The notes beneath the pieces are model-generated. The model made no database searches. It was not told where the DNA came from and worked only from the letters and a program-made list of their open reading frames with translations. The position numbers were made by a program, and so were the translations under genes. 13,662 nucleotides of DNA from Endozoicomonadaceae bacterium (GTDB taxonomy: Bacteria > Pseudomonadota > Gammaproteobacteria > Pseudomonadales > Endozoicomonadaceae). The stretch covers positions 1-13,662 of the forward strand of contig JAAOIJ010000129.1 of assembly GCA_015163815.1 (NCBI GenBank). Direction: 5' to 3'. Of the stretch, positions 1 to 7,521 are shown piece by piece. How positions within the stretch are numbered: the stretch's first letter is position 1; each line of letters starts with the position of its first letter.

Positions 1-2
1 AT

Positions 3-1265
3 GTTTTACCTACAAAAACACAAGATAAATATGCCCTATGTTTATCTATTTTCACAACAGCTGGCACCGGTATGATTCATTCCTTTGGAGATGTTGCAGG
101 CTCTATTGTGGGTGCGATAGGAGGACATTTAGGCCATGGTTTCACTGAAGAGATAATCAATTACACTGAAAAACAAACTGAAACTAAACTTCCTAAGGCT
201 ATTAAATTCTCAGCAAAATTTGCAGGTTCTCTACTGGGTAGTATGGCAGGCGCTACAACCGGACGCGCAATGCATAACGCTATCATAAATCCTTGGTTTT
301 TAGGTGCAAATGGGCAAATGATGACAAGTGACACTAGAATATCTGAACAGATACATGAAGATAACTGTGTCAATAAACCGGCACTTGTATTAGATCAGAG
401 AAGCATTGAATTAAGTGATTTACAAAATATTTTGTTGCATGAAAATGGAACTTCTAAGCAAGCTATATCATTTACATATGGTGTAGATCATGATTATTAT
501 TTTAAGACATTTAACCCAACCTTGCGAGGAGTTGTGAAAATAACAAAAAATGGAAAATTTTTGGCAGCTTGGGAAACTACAGCTGTACCTTTTATTCTCA
601 ATGAATGTAGCCATTTCAGTGACAATTTAAAATATAGTTTTATTTATTCTAGCAATACTCATCAATTGGATTCAGCAATTAATTCCGCGCAAATATGTTC
701 ATATACAGGAAGTTTCTATCGAACAGAATCGTTCAATCAGGTAGGGGGTATTATCTATAATAATGCTAATATTACAGTACCTGAATTAAATTCAGCCATT
801 TTTGTTAGTGAAGCTTCGAACCCAGACCTCTTCTATAACCGAGCTATTCATATGAAATATAATGCTAAAATTTTTGGAAATAATATTAATTGTCATGTTT
901 CAGATATAGAAGATCATATGTTATTTTGCATTTCACCTAATTACAGTAATTATTTTACGACAGACCCTTTATATGCATCAAGTCCTACTGATTTAAATAA
1001 TAAAATTTTACCTCAATATTGCCATTGTCCTGGAGCGACTATAGATGACGGTGCTCCTAAAGGAATGGGTTGTCCTATATATAATCCTGCTTTCCCTACA
1101 GAAGAACCCATAACAGAACCTATATCTATCTTAAATGAAAAAGAAAGTCATATTTCAATAGGATTTATAACATCTAGCGGGAATTGTAATACCTATAATA
1201 ATAGGGGGTGTGATAGCTGCAGTGTCAATTCCTTCAGAGATTATGTTATGCAAAAAACACAATAA
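3..1265 (+). CDS. Large hypothetical protein, 5' end outside window, probable frameshift near 3' end
   Basis: The frame is open from base 3, and the first in-frame ATG (72) lies within an apparently continuous hydrophobic stretch, so the true start is probably upstream of the window. The visible part is 420 residues. Counting from base 3, residues about 10-45 and 70-90 are rich in Gly/Ala with small-residue spacing (for example AGSIVGAIGGHLG and AGSLLGSMAGATTG), resembling glycine-zipper membrane segments. A long polar, Asn/Ser/Tyr-rich part with scattered cysteines follows, including a CHCPG motif, and then a Pro/Glu segment (EEPITEPIS). The last 25 or so residues (rich in Cys, Asn, Ser) look unlike the rest, and a better continuation exists in another frame (see 1171-1467). 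I do not recognise the family. A surface or membrane-associated protein, perhaps an effector or adhesin, is an inference only. It is transcribed toward the convergent secretion operon. Confidence 0.6.
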   Translation, partial: VLPTKTQDKYALCLSIFTTAGTGMIHSFGDVAGSIVGAIGGHLGHGFTEEIINYTEKQTETKLPKAIKFSAKFAGSLLGSMAGATTGRAMHNAIINPWFLGANGQMMTSDTRISEQIHEDNCVNKPALVLDQRSIELSDLQNILLHENGTSKQAISFTYGVDHDYYFKTFNPTLRGVVKITKNGKFLAAWETTAVPFILNECSHFSDNLKYSFIYSSNTHQLDSAINSAQICSYTGSFYRTESFNQVGGIIYNNANITVPELNSAIFVSEASNPDLFYNRAIHMKYNAKIFGNNINCHVSDIEDHMLFCISPNYSNYFTTDPLYASSPTDLNNKILPQYCHCPGATIDDGAPKGMGCPIYNPAFPTEEPITEPISILNEKESHISIGFITSSGNCNTYNNRGCDSCSVNSFRDYVMQKTQ

Positions 1266-1467
1266 ATTATGTTTTAAACAATATGAATCAGTTGATTTTG
1301 AAAAAGATTCTAACGAGAATAATCGTGGTACGAATAATCCTTATAGAACAGAATCTCCTCAAAGTCTAGCGGCTCATTCTGCTGTTAAAATGACAAGAGT
1401 GAGTTTTGGACATGATCAGGCTAAAATAAAGGTTGACGACTCTAAACGCTCGCTCATTATATATTGA
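1171..1467 (+). pseudogene. Frameshifted C-terminal part of the upstream gene: membrane helix plus cytoplasmic tail
   Basis: Frame +1 overlaps the end of the preceding gene. Read from about 1180 it gives a hydrophobic run (GIVIPIIIGGVIAAVSIP) followed at once by positive residues (CKKHNK) and a polar tail of about 70 residues ending at the TGA at 1465-1467. This is what a C-terminal transmembrane helix with a cytoplasmic tail looks like. Dropping one G from the GGG at 1179-1181 joins it cleanly to the upstream frame (…ITSSG-IVIPIII…). A start codon here would have to be GTG at 1210, inside the hydrophobic run and with no convincing ribosome site, so a separate gene is less likely. It could be real gene decay, a sequencing error or, less likely, programmed frameshifting. 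Confidence 0.55.
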
Positions 1468-1477
1468 TAATAAGTAG

Positions 1478-1828
1478 GAAAATGATATCTTATGCGTATT
1501 AGCAGATTCAAGTTGTTTATCCCATATTTCAGATGAACATGGCTATACTACGTTGAATAAAGGAGATATTGCCACATTAGAGATTCAAGCAGACTGAATA
1601 CATATTGAAGACGGAATCATGATGCTTATTTTCGAATTTAAATCTAGATATTTAGATAGGAGAGAATCGAGTCTATCTGATCAAAATCCTCAGCTTGCCT
1701 CTTGTTATACAACTGTAAATGATAATATAAATGCTGCTGAATTTGATAAAACTGAGCAATATAATTATACGAATCATCAGTCTTATGTGATGAGTTCTTT
1801 ATTCAATGCAGTGAGATCGATGTTTTAA
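1478..1828 (+). pseudogene. Decayed reading frame interrupted by one in-frame TGA
   Basis: Frame 2 is open from 1478 to the TAA at 1826-1828 except for one TGA at 1595-1597. The first half reads like ordinary protein (CVLADSSCLSHISDEHGYTT, then LNKGDIATLEIQAD). The second half is a 69-codon open frame beginning ATG-ATG at 1619, rich in Ser, Asn, Asp and Gln. No ribosome site is evident before 1619, and no start is evident before 1478, where an in-frame TAG sits at 1475. I read this as a remnant of a gene, possibly a further broken piece of the large upstream gene, in the same orientation. No family is recognised. The 1619-1828 part could alternatively be a small real gene, which I think less likely. 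Confidence 0.4.
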
Positions 1829-2049
1829 ATATTGTCTGTTAATTTGTTGGCCCTGAAAAAATAATCCTAAATCGTGCCATAAAAAAATCTGTTTAAAATA
1901 AGAAAGAAAATAGAAAAGATGATGTTCAAAAAAACTGAAGGAATTTGATCGTTGTGAAGAAATATGAAAAAATGCATGTCACGATAGAATGGAGTCGATA
2001 CCATTTATATTATTTATTAAAGATCCGGATGAGATCTTAGCTATAATCA
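1829..2049. other. Gene-free stretch, very AT-rich, probable gene debris
   Basis: No credible gene start, RNA gene or terminator is visible. All frames are broken by frequent stops. Short coding-like patches occur, notably the end of this stretch, which is part of the remnant described at 1989-2252. Confidence 0.5.
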
Positions 2050-2188
2050 GAGACCTTTGCAATAAGACAACAAAGACTCCTGATATGATCTTTTTTATTA
2101 AAATAGTTTAAAAAATGAAGTAATTTATGTATTGTTTGAATAAAAAAATACATAAATTATTCATTGAACTGCTTACTGCAAAGGTCTC
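2050..2188. mobile_element. MITE-like element, 139 bp, 17-bp terminal inverted repeats, 5-bp target duplication
   Basis: The left end GAGACCTTTGCAATAAG (2050-2066) is the reverse complement of the right end CTTACTGCAAAGGTCTC (2172-2188) with one mismatch. The pentamer AATCA lies immediately outside both ends (2045-2049 and 2189-2193), as expected of a target-site duplication. The interior is non-coding and AT-rich and holds a second perfect inverted repeat. With no room for a transposase, this is a non-autonomous element moved in trans. From memory, the outer GAGACCTTTGCA resembles terminal repeats of IS5-group elements such as the neisserial IS1106; I could not check this. It separates the left-flank gene debris from the end of virD4. 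Confidence 0.75.
2121..2159. repeat. Internal 13-bp perfect inverted repeat inside the MITE (hairpin)
   Basis: TAATTTATGTATT (2121-2133) is followed after 13 bases by its exact reverse complement AATACATAAATTA (2147-2159). The loop contains a run of seven A on the + strand (2142-2148, partly in the stem), which is a run of T on the minus strand. It could form a hairpin in single-stranded DNA or in RNA. A role as a weak terminator for leftward transcription leaving virD4 is possible but unproven. Confidence 0.6.
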
Positions 2189-2311
2189 AATCAGTAAAAC
2201 ACCCAAATTACCTGATCAAACATGCAGAGAAAAAGCAAGACATTCCCCATAGTCAAAAAATAAGCTCTATCGAAAAGTTGTCCATATCTCTTTTATGCTC
2301 TTGCAAACATC

Positions 2312-4051
2312 TCAGATTAATTTGCGATATTTTCGATGTAAAAACCAAAAATTTTTTTTAGATTTGACAGGAACAAAACCAGTTTTTAAAATTAAACTAT
2401 ATTTTTTTGATAAACGTTGTAATTCATCAGGTCGAATTAAAGGGACATTTTGATGTTGATATTGCATACTATAGCGACCTTGTTGTTCAGATTTATTTTT
2501 GATTTCAATCGTCGTACTACCGCAATATCTAGAAAAATAATCAGCATCTTCTTTCGAGGAAATATTAAAAATAACTTTAATCGGCATGGCTAAAAAATTT
2601 TCTTTATTGATGATGCCATAAACATGTGCTAATTGTGCTGTATGTTGTATAAATAAACAAATACGAATACGATAACTTCTTAAATAATTAATACCTTTTA
2701 TAATAGAAGGTATTCTAGGAAGGTTTGCAAATTCATCAATAAAACAAGTAATGGATTTTTTACTTAAATCTGGATTATTTTCTTGACTGCTATGTTGAAA
2801 TAATTGCTCAAAAAATAAAGCACAAATTGGTCCATATGTTTCTGTGTTTGCAGGCATTTTAATATAAATTGTTTGTATTTTTTCTCGTAATAAGTGAAAA
2901 TTAAACGCATTAGAGTTGGTGGCTTTTGATAAATTAGGTTGATTAAAACAGCTTAAATATTCTTGTGCCTGTAAACTTAAATCTTTAAATTGTTCTTCTC
3001 GCACGCTTAAGCATTTTCCACATAAAGCTTTCAATTGAGGGTTGAGTGTATTTAATTCATAAAATTGAGCAATCTCTTCTCTTAAATCAGGGCGACATAA
3101 TGCTTGATATACAGCAAATAAAGTGGGCTTTTGCTGTGTTGTGTTCATCATGCATACGAGTGTTGCTGCAATGCTGCGAGATCCCATGCTCCAAATAGGT
3201 TCTTTAGATTCTGGAATTAATACAGAAAATATTAAATCAAGATCTTCATAAAAAGTATCGATACGTATTAATTCAAATGGATTATAAGGTGTTGTATTCG
3301 GGTTTTCAGGATCAAAAATATAGACGTCTCCAATTTTTTGTCGATAACGTCCTGTTAATTCAAAAATTTCACCTTTGATATCTGTAATAATTAAACTATC
3401 ATATTTGAGTTCTAATACATTGGGAATGACAAATGCGCTTGTTTTACCTCCACCTGTTCCGCCTATACATAAAATAGGTTCAAAACCTGTGTGTCGCAAA
3501 GGTCCATAAAAGGTATGACCTAAGCAAATACCTTCTTGTTGTAATAAATCGGATCGGTTTAAATCAAAAATATTAGCAAAATGAGCACAACCTAATGGCT
3601 GTGTTCGCATGATATATCTCCAATAGATTCCGTAAGGAATACTGATAATGAGTGTTATCATGCCAAATAAGATCTTACTGGTTGTTTGATGAGATACATG
3701 CGGTATCCAATGATAGAGTAGGTTGCCTATTATTTGATGTATTTTGAAAGATTCAATGAAAAGCTGATTGACGTATAAAGAAATCATGATCATACTGAGG
3801 GTATATAAAAGATGTAGGCCAATAAAACGATAAAAGCCACCTATGATGATGCAATAAAGACTCAATCCTATACTAAAAAATAAACACCATATTATCAGAA
3901 ATAGTATGGTCGATGGATTGATAAAAAAAATAGCAATCTGTTGTTTGATATAGCTTAAAGATACAGAATCAAAATATTGAGATAATAGCGAGAAACTAAT
4001 CCACATTAAGCTCAATATCACGATACCAAATTTCAGTAATTTTTCGACCAT
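2312..4051 (-). CDS. virD4: VirD4/TraG-type type IV secretion coupling protein ATPase
   Basis: This is the coupling protein that recruits substrates to the VirB channel at the inner membrane and hydrolyses ATP. The 579-residue product has a hydrophobic N-terminus with about four membrane segments (roughly 4-24, 48-70, 80-100, 127-145), more than the usual two. The soluble ATPase part follows, with Walker A GGTGGGKT at 197-204, the family stretch LIITDIKGEIFELTG at 220-234, and Walker B CFIDEFANL at 436-444 (Asp439, Glu440). Its length is normal for the family. The start ATG at 4051 lies inside the end of virB11 (56-base overlap), with a GAGAG sequence a few bases upstream as ribosome site. 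It is the last gene of the operon. No relaxase gene is adjacent, so the substrate (DNA or protein) cannot be deduced. Confidence 0.95.
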   Translation of the reverse strand: MVEKLLKFGIVILSLMWISFSLLSQYFDSVSLSYIKQQIAIFFINPSTILFLIIWCLFFSIGLSLYCIIIGGFYRFIGLHLLYTLSMIMISLYVNQLFIESFKIHQIIGNLLYHWIPHVSHQTTSKILFGMITLIISIPYGIYWRYIMRTQPLGCAHFANIFDLNRSDLLQQEGICLGHTFYGPLRHTGFEPILCIGGTGGGKTSAFVIPNVLELKYDSLIITDIKGEIFELTGRYRQKIGDVYIFDPENPNTTPYNPFELIRIDTFYEDLDLIFSVLIPESKEPIWSMGSRSIAATLVCMMNTTQQKPTLFAVYQALCRPDLREEIAQFYELNTLNPQLKALCGKCLSVREEQFKDLSLQAQEYLSCFNQPNLSKATNSNAFNFHLLREKIQTIYIKMPANTETYGPICALFFEQLFQHSSQENNPDLSKKSITCFIDEFANLPRIPSIIKGINYLRSYRIRICLFIQHTAQLAHVYGIINKENFLAMPIKVIFNISSKEDADYFSRYCGSTTIEIKNKSEQQGRYSMQYQHQNVPLIRPDELQRLSKKYSLILKTGFVPVKSKKNFWFLHRKYRKLI

Positions 4052-5000
4052 TTGACGTTCTCTCTAGTTGAATAATGACATCGACAACGGAATAGAGTAA
4101 CTGTAAAATCTCTTGATCTGACATAGAGGGAACTGTATTGAGCTTATATAACTGAACCATCCTAGAAAAAGCAACAGCGGCACCATTGGCATGAATACTG
4201 GCTAGTGATCCTTGATGTCCAGTAGAGCATGCTGCGATAAAATCAGCTATCTCAGCCCCTCTAATTTCACCTATCACAAATCGATCAGGTCTTAAGCGTA
4301 AAGCACATTGTAATAAAACTTGTAAATTCTGCGCCCCAATCGTATTAGTTTGTGTGATCATGTGTACTTTATTTTGATGTGATGCCACAATTTCTCTGAC
4401 ATCTTCGAGTATAATTAAGCGAGTATTTTGATTGAATTGATTTAAACAAGCATTTAAGAAAGTCGTTTTTCCACTGGAGGTCCCGCCGCTAATAATGATA
4501 TTTTTCTTAAAACGAATGGCTAAGATTAAAAATTGAAACCATTGTTTAGATTGATATTGCTGTCTTAATTGTAAATCATCCAATGAAAGCGTTTTCATGT
4601 CGAGATTGGTGGCGTTTATTTGATCAAAAAATCCATTTTTTTGATAATTAGGTAATGTCATTTTTTTTTGTATTTGACGCCGAATAGACCAAGTATAATG
4701 CTGTGTGACTGGAGGAATGACTACTTGAACACGAGATCCTTCGCTTAGATTTCCAGATAAAACAGGCTGTTTTTTTGATAATAATACCTGAGTTTCATTG
4801 GCTAATAAGTGTGTCATATGCACTAAATGCTGTTCATGAAACTCAGGTACAGCATGTTGTTCAAATAGCCCTTTGCGTTCAATCCAAATAAACTGAGGTT
4901 GATTGATCATAATTTCAGAAATATCTGGATCTTGAAAAAATGATTGAATTGGACTTAATAAACCCATCACGCTGGGTTGAAAGAAATGATGATTTTTCAT
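3996..5000 (-). CDS. virB11: VirB11-type secretion ATPase
   Basis: This hexameric cytoplasmic traffic ATPase works with VirB4 and VirD4 in pilus assembly and substrate transfer. With the start at 5000 (334 residues), the N-terminal domain carries DISEIMINQPQFIWIE (26-41). The ATPase domain has Walker A GGTSSGKT (172-179), an Asp box ILEDVRE (197-203), Walker B RFVIGEIRG (240-248) and a His box STGHQGSLASIHAN (259-272), all intact. I prefer ATG 5000, which falls one base after the virB10 stop, over the ATG at 5036, whose extra 12 residues (MIYLHIKKKLLD) are unlike the family. The 3' end overlaps virD4 by 56 bases, so the two are probably translationally coupled. Confidence 0.95.
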   Translation of the reverse strand: MKNHHFFQPSVMGLLSPIQSFFQDPDISEIMINQPQFIWIERKGLFEQHAVPEFHEQHLVHMTHLLANETQVLLSKKQPVLSGNLSEGSRVQVVIPPVTQHYTWSIRRQIQKKMTLPNYQKNGFFDQINATNLDMKTLSLDDLQLRQQYQSKQWFQFLILAIRFKKNIIISGGTSSGKTTFLNACLNQFNQNTRLIILEDVREIVASHQNKVHMITQTNTIGAQNLQVLLQCALRLRPDRFVIGEIRGAEIADFIAACSTGHQGSLASIHANGAAVAFSRMVQLYKLNTVPSMSDQEILQLLYSVVDVIIQLERTSNGRKITEIWYRDIELNVD

Positions 5001-5001
5001 G

Positions 5002-5997
5002 TCAAGCAATTTCTTTTTTATATGAAGATAAATCAATATCTTGTGTTATAAAAACGGTAATATGACTTCCAGGATGAATGTGTAATACTGGTTTAATCTT
5101 CATACTTTTTTGATGCCATTGATCTTTTAATGCTTTTATTTTATTTTTTATATTTTGATCGTGTAATGGTGTTTCGCCTGACTGTAATGATGTTTGTTGT
5201 CCAGAGAATAAAGAGAAGACACTGAAAGCATTTAAATGTGATAATAGATTACGATTGACATGATCTGCTTGTAAACCCGTTCGCCCTAAGCGATCTGAAG
5301 CGTTTGCTGTGAGCCTAATGGATAATCCTTTGGGTGTGACGATACGATCCCATATAACGATAATACGCATAGACGCTACACCATTCATTGTAGCCGATTG
5401 ATATCTTCCTATTAAACGAGAACCTGCTGGTAATAATTCTTTGAATCCATTAAAGCCAAAAACAGGCTGCGTAAGGACTGCTCGTAACTGACCTGATAAT
5501 TCAGTATCAATGGCTGTTTCCAGTGTGCCATGAAATAACTCTCCTTGTACAATAGTATGTGATAAATCTTTTATTTTAATGATATTTTTTGTTTTATGAT
5601 GAGATGATTCTATCTGTGATACATGCGTATAAACAGTTGTTTCACTGGATTGTCGTTTCATGTCTTCTGGTATATCAAATGAATCAAAAGTGGAATTTGT
5701 CTCAAATAAATCTGGGCTATATGATGCTTCATGCAACATGAAAGACTCATTATCTAGCTTTTTAGATTTTAACCAAGCCGTGGCTTCTGTGACTTCCGTG
5801 GGTAATGTCATGGTCTCCTGATTTGATTTTGAAATCGTTTTCATAGCATATGAATGAGACACATAGTACAAAAGACTACCGCATAAAATGCAAAACAGTA
5901 ATAACCATAAACCAATCGAAAAAGTGCCTTTTTTTAAATTAATTTGAGCACGATTGGTGCAATGTTGTAATAAAGCAGTAGCAGGTTTTTTCAGCAT
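5002..5997 (-). CDS. virB10: VirB10/TrbI-type envelope-spanning core protein
   Basis: VirB10 spans both membranes and forms the core complex with VirB7 and VirB9, passing the energy signal of the ATPases to the outer-membrane pore. The 331-residue protein has a short basic cytoplasmic tail, one transmembrane helix at about 26-47, a variable periplasmic linker (50-145) and the conserved C-terminal barrel from about 150. Visible family features are the GTLETAIDTELSG segment (157-169), LLPAGSRLIGRY (188-199) and DRLGRTGLQA (235-244). A helical stretch at about 250-295 matches the region that forms the outer-membrane 'antennae'. Ribosome site AAGGATA precedes the ATG at 5997, six bases after virB9 ends. 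The linker is short and less proline-rich than in many homologues. Confidence 0.93.
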   Translation of the reverse strand: MLKKPATALLQHCTNRAQINLKKGTFSIGLWLLLFCILCGSLLYYVSHSYAMKTISKSNQETMTLPTEVTEATAWLKSKKLDNESFMLHEASYSPDLFETNSTFDSFDIPEDMKRQSSETTVYTHVSQIESSHHKTKNIIKIKDLSHTIVQGELFHGTLETAIDTELSGQLRAVLTQPVFGFNGFKELLPAGSRLIGRYQSATMNGVASMRIIVIWDRIVTPKGLSIRLTANASDRLGRTGLQADHVNRNLLSHLNAFSVFSLFSGQQTSLQSGETPLHDQNIKNKIKALKDQWHQKSMKIKPVLHIHPGSHITVFITQDIDLSSYKKEIA

Positions 5998-6003
5998 GAT
6001 AAG

Positions 6004-6759
6004 CTATCCTTTGTTTTGTTTTGCCTGATGAATCCAAGTATCATTAAATATTGAAGCGACTTGATGACGACCTTGGCGTATAATCCATTGCGGTGCCACT
6101 TGATTGACAATCATATAATCATCTTGACGGTATGCGTTGACCAAAGCTTCTTGACCTGATGCTTGTGTGACAACAAAAATAGCTGGGATATGATCGGTGG
6201 ATTTTAATTTAAAAAAAGTTCGCTTTCCGTCATCATAACAATGTGTTGGAAAGAGTGTCCGGGCCCCCCAAGCGCTATAGTTGATATTTTTTTGATTGCC
6301 TTTCGATGCATGAATAGATGAATGCTTGAATAAAGATACTGGATAATCTATTTGATCTGGGTAACAAAAACGAATGGCGTAAGCAACCGATTCATCGGGT
6401 ATATTGGGCATAATATCTAATTTAAAATAGTACGTGCGATGTGTTGTGATAATGGTTAAATTAGTATTTGATTCCATCATGGTGGGTTTTAAAAAAACCA
6501 CATGACTTAATTCAGGTGTGATGGCAATATGCCAAGCAGTCAAATCACCATTCTGTATATTCTGAATTGATTCTTGTGGATCAAATATAATTTGAGTTGT
6601 AATAAAAGGTTTACCTTGAATGGAAATTACTTGATTTGGATTATAGGCAATATCTTGAATATGTGTATTTTTTATTTGTTTATTCATCCCTTGTTCTGCT
6701 GGTGTCTCAATAGCTATCATGCCGGTAATCACGATACAAAAAATGTTGATAGAACGCAT
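6004..6759 (-). CDS. virB9: VirB9/CagX-type outer-membrane core protein
   Basis: This periplasmic/outer-membrane protein forms the outer core ring with VirB7 and VirB10. The 251-residue product starts with a likely signal peptide (about 1-20, with little charge at its N-terminus). The N-terminal domain follows (YNPNQVISIQGKPF at 39-52; LTIITTHRTYYFKL at 101-114), and then the conserved C-terminal domain with the family pattern CYDDGKRTFFKL (174-185), IPAIFVV (191-197) and a QWIIRQGRHQVASIFND ending (224-240). Cys132 and Cys174 could be partners for a disulfide with the VirB7 candidate, as known for Agrobacterium VirB7-VirB9. An AGAGG ribosome site lies just upstream of the ATG. The gap to virB8 is 12 bases. 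Confidence 0.93.
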   Translation of the reverse strand: MRSINIFCIVITGMIAIETPAEQGMNKQIKNTHIQDIAYNPNQVISIQGKPFITTQIIFDPQESIQNIQNGDLTAWHIAITPELSHVVFLKPTMMESNTNLTIITTHRTYYFKLDIMPNIPDESVAYAIRFCYPDQIDYPVSLFKHSSIHASKGNQKNINYSAWGARTLFPTHCYDDGKRTFFKLKSTDHIPAIFVVTQASGQEALVNAYRQDDYMIVNQVAPQWIIRQGRHQVASIFNDTWIHQAKQNKG

Positions 6760-6771
6760 AAAAACCTCTAC

Positions 6772-7491
6772 TTATTGTGCTATGGATAGTTGTGTTCTTT
6801 GATATTGCGTGACTTGAAAACCACTCCAATTAATCAGTTGGTCTTCAATATCTTTTGGAGGATCACGATATTCCCATGTGATTAACGCCATAAAGACTGA
6901 TTTTGTAGTGTGATCACTGTTAGATAATTCAGTCTCTACAGTAAAAGTAATTTGTGCTTTATGACCAGGTATTTCGTGATGATTTGATTTTATTAATACA
7001 ATATCTTTTACACTCACTCTCTTAATGCCTTTTAATCCTAAATTATAAACGACATTATCACTACAGTTTCGACGTTGTGTTTTTGCATATGTTTTCATTA
7101 AATCAATAGAAGACATTAATTGTAACCTGTATATATTATCAATATAAAAATACGGATCATATCCTTCTCTATATTGAATATAACGTGCTAATTCAGATTT
7201 TGTTTGTGACCAAGACGGTGTATATTTTTCACCTGGTATACAGGTTGAAATCAAACAACCTGATTCACCACGATCTTGAACAACAACTAATTGAGTTCGC
7301 TTAAGAGGTGTTAAGAGCATAATCGCAATGGTTAAGAGACCACAGAGAAAACTCATACCTAAAAAAGCAAAACGATAACGATTTCGACTCATGACAATAC
7401 TCATATTTAAATCATCAGCCCAAGTATTGGCTTGCTGAAAATATGAAATAGAGGCTATATCCTTTATTTTTTTGTTTATTTTTAAATACAT
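6772..7491 (-). CDS. virB8: VirB8-type inner-membrane assembly factor
   Basis: VirB8 is a bitopic inner-membrane protein with a periplasmic NTF2-like domain that nucleates assembly by binding VirB4, VirB5, VirB9 and VirB10. The 239-residue product has a cytoplasmic N-terminus of about 40 residues, one transmembrane helix (about 42-61), then the characteristic TPLKRTQ..VVQDRGESG entry into the periplasmic domain (61-77). The conserved ARYIQYREGYDP (102-113) is present, and the final strands include VKDIVLIKSN and ITFTVETELS. No strong ribosome site precedes the ATG at 7491; the gene begins 30 bases after virB6 ends, the widest gap inside the operon, and there is no room there for a virB7 gene. 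Confidence 0.92.
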   Translation of the reverse strand: MYLKINKKIKDIASISYFQQANTWADDLNMSIVMSRNRYRFAFLGMSFLCGLLTIAIMLLTPLKRTQLVVVQDRGESGCLISTCIPGEKYTPSWSQTKSELARYIQYREGYDPYFYIDNIYRLQLMSSIDLMKTYAKTQRRNCSDNVVYNLGLKGIKRVSVKDIVLIKSNHHEIPGHKAQITFTVETELSNSDHTTKSVFMALITWEYRDPPKDIEDQLINWSGFQVTQYQRTQLSIAQ

Positions 7492-7521
7492 AAATAAGCT
7501 AATATTGTAGGTTGAAAGACA

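Larger units (their letters stand above)
1989..2252 (+). pseudogene. Possible short gene remnant split by the MITE insertion
   Basis: If the 139-bp element and one copy of its 5-bp target duplication are removed, the two sides join into one open frame of 39 codons. It starts at ATG 1989 (MESIPFILFIKDPDEILAII), continues SKTPKLPDQTCREKARHSP, and stops at TAG 2250-2252. The composition is protein-like and continues smoothly across the junction. No family is recognised, there is no clear ribosome site, and 39 codons without a stop is only modest evidence. The insertion therefore may have landed in an already decaying gene fragment. Confidence 0.25.

Noticed and set aside
72..74. ATG at 72 as the start of the left-hand gene
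   Set aside because: The same frame is open for 23 codons before it back to the window edge with protein-like, hydrophobic content, so the true start is more likely outside the window.
1099..1128. EEPITEPIS in the left gene as a relative of the Glu-Pro-Ile repeat at the right end
   Set aside because: The codons differ (GAA/CCC/ATA versus GAG/CCG/ATT) and only two loose units occur, so it is probably chance.
1204..1208. GGGGG run as the frameshift or phase-variation site
   Set aside because: The hydrophobic helix in the new frame already begins before this run, so the shift must lie upstream, near 1179-1181. A run of five G is also short for phase variation.
2164..2361. Rightward 65-codon open frame overlapping the end of virD4
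   Set aside because: It begins inside the MITE terminal region and runs antisense into virD4 with no ribosome site.
5001..5036. Longer virB11 starting at ATG 5036
   Set aside because: It adds 12 residues not typical of the family and overlaps virB10. The ATG at 5000 sits one base after the virB10 stop.
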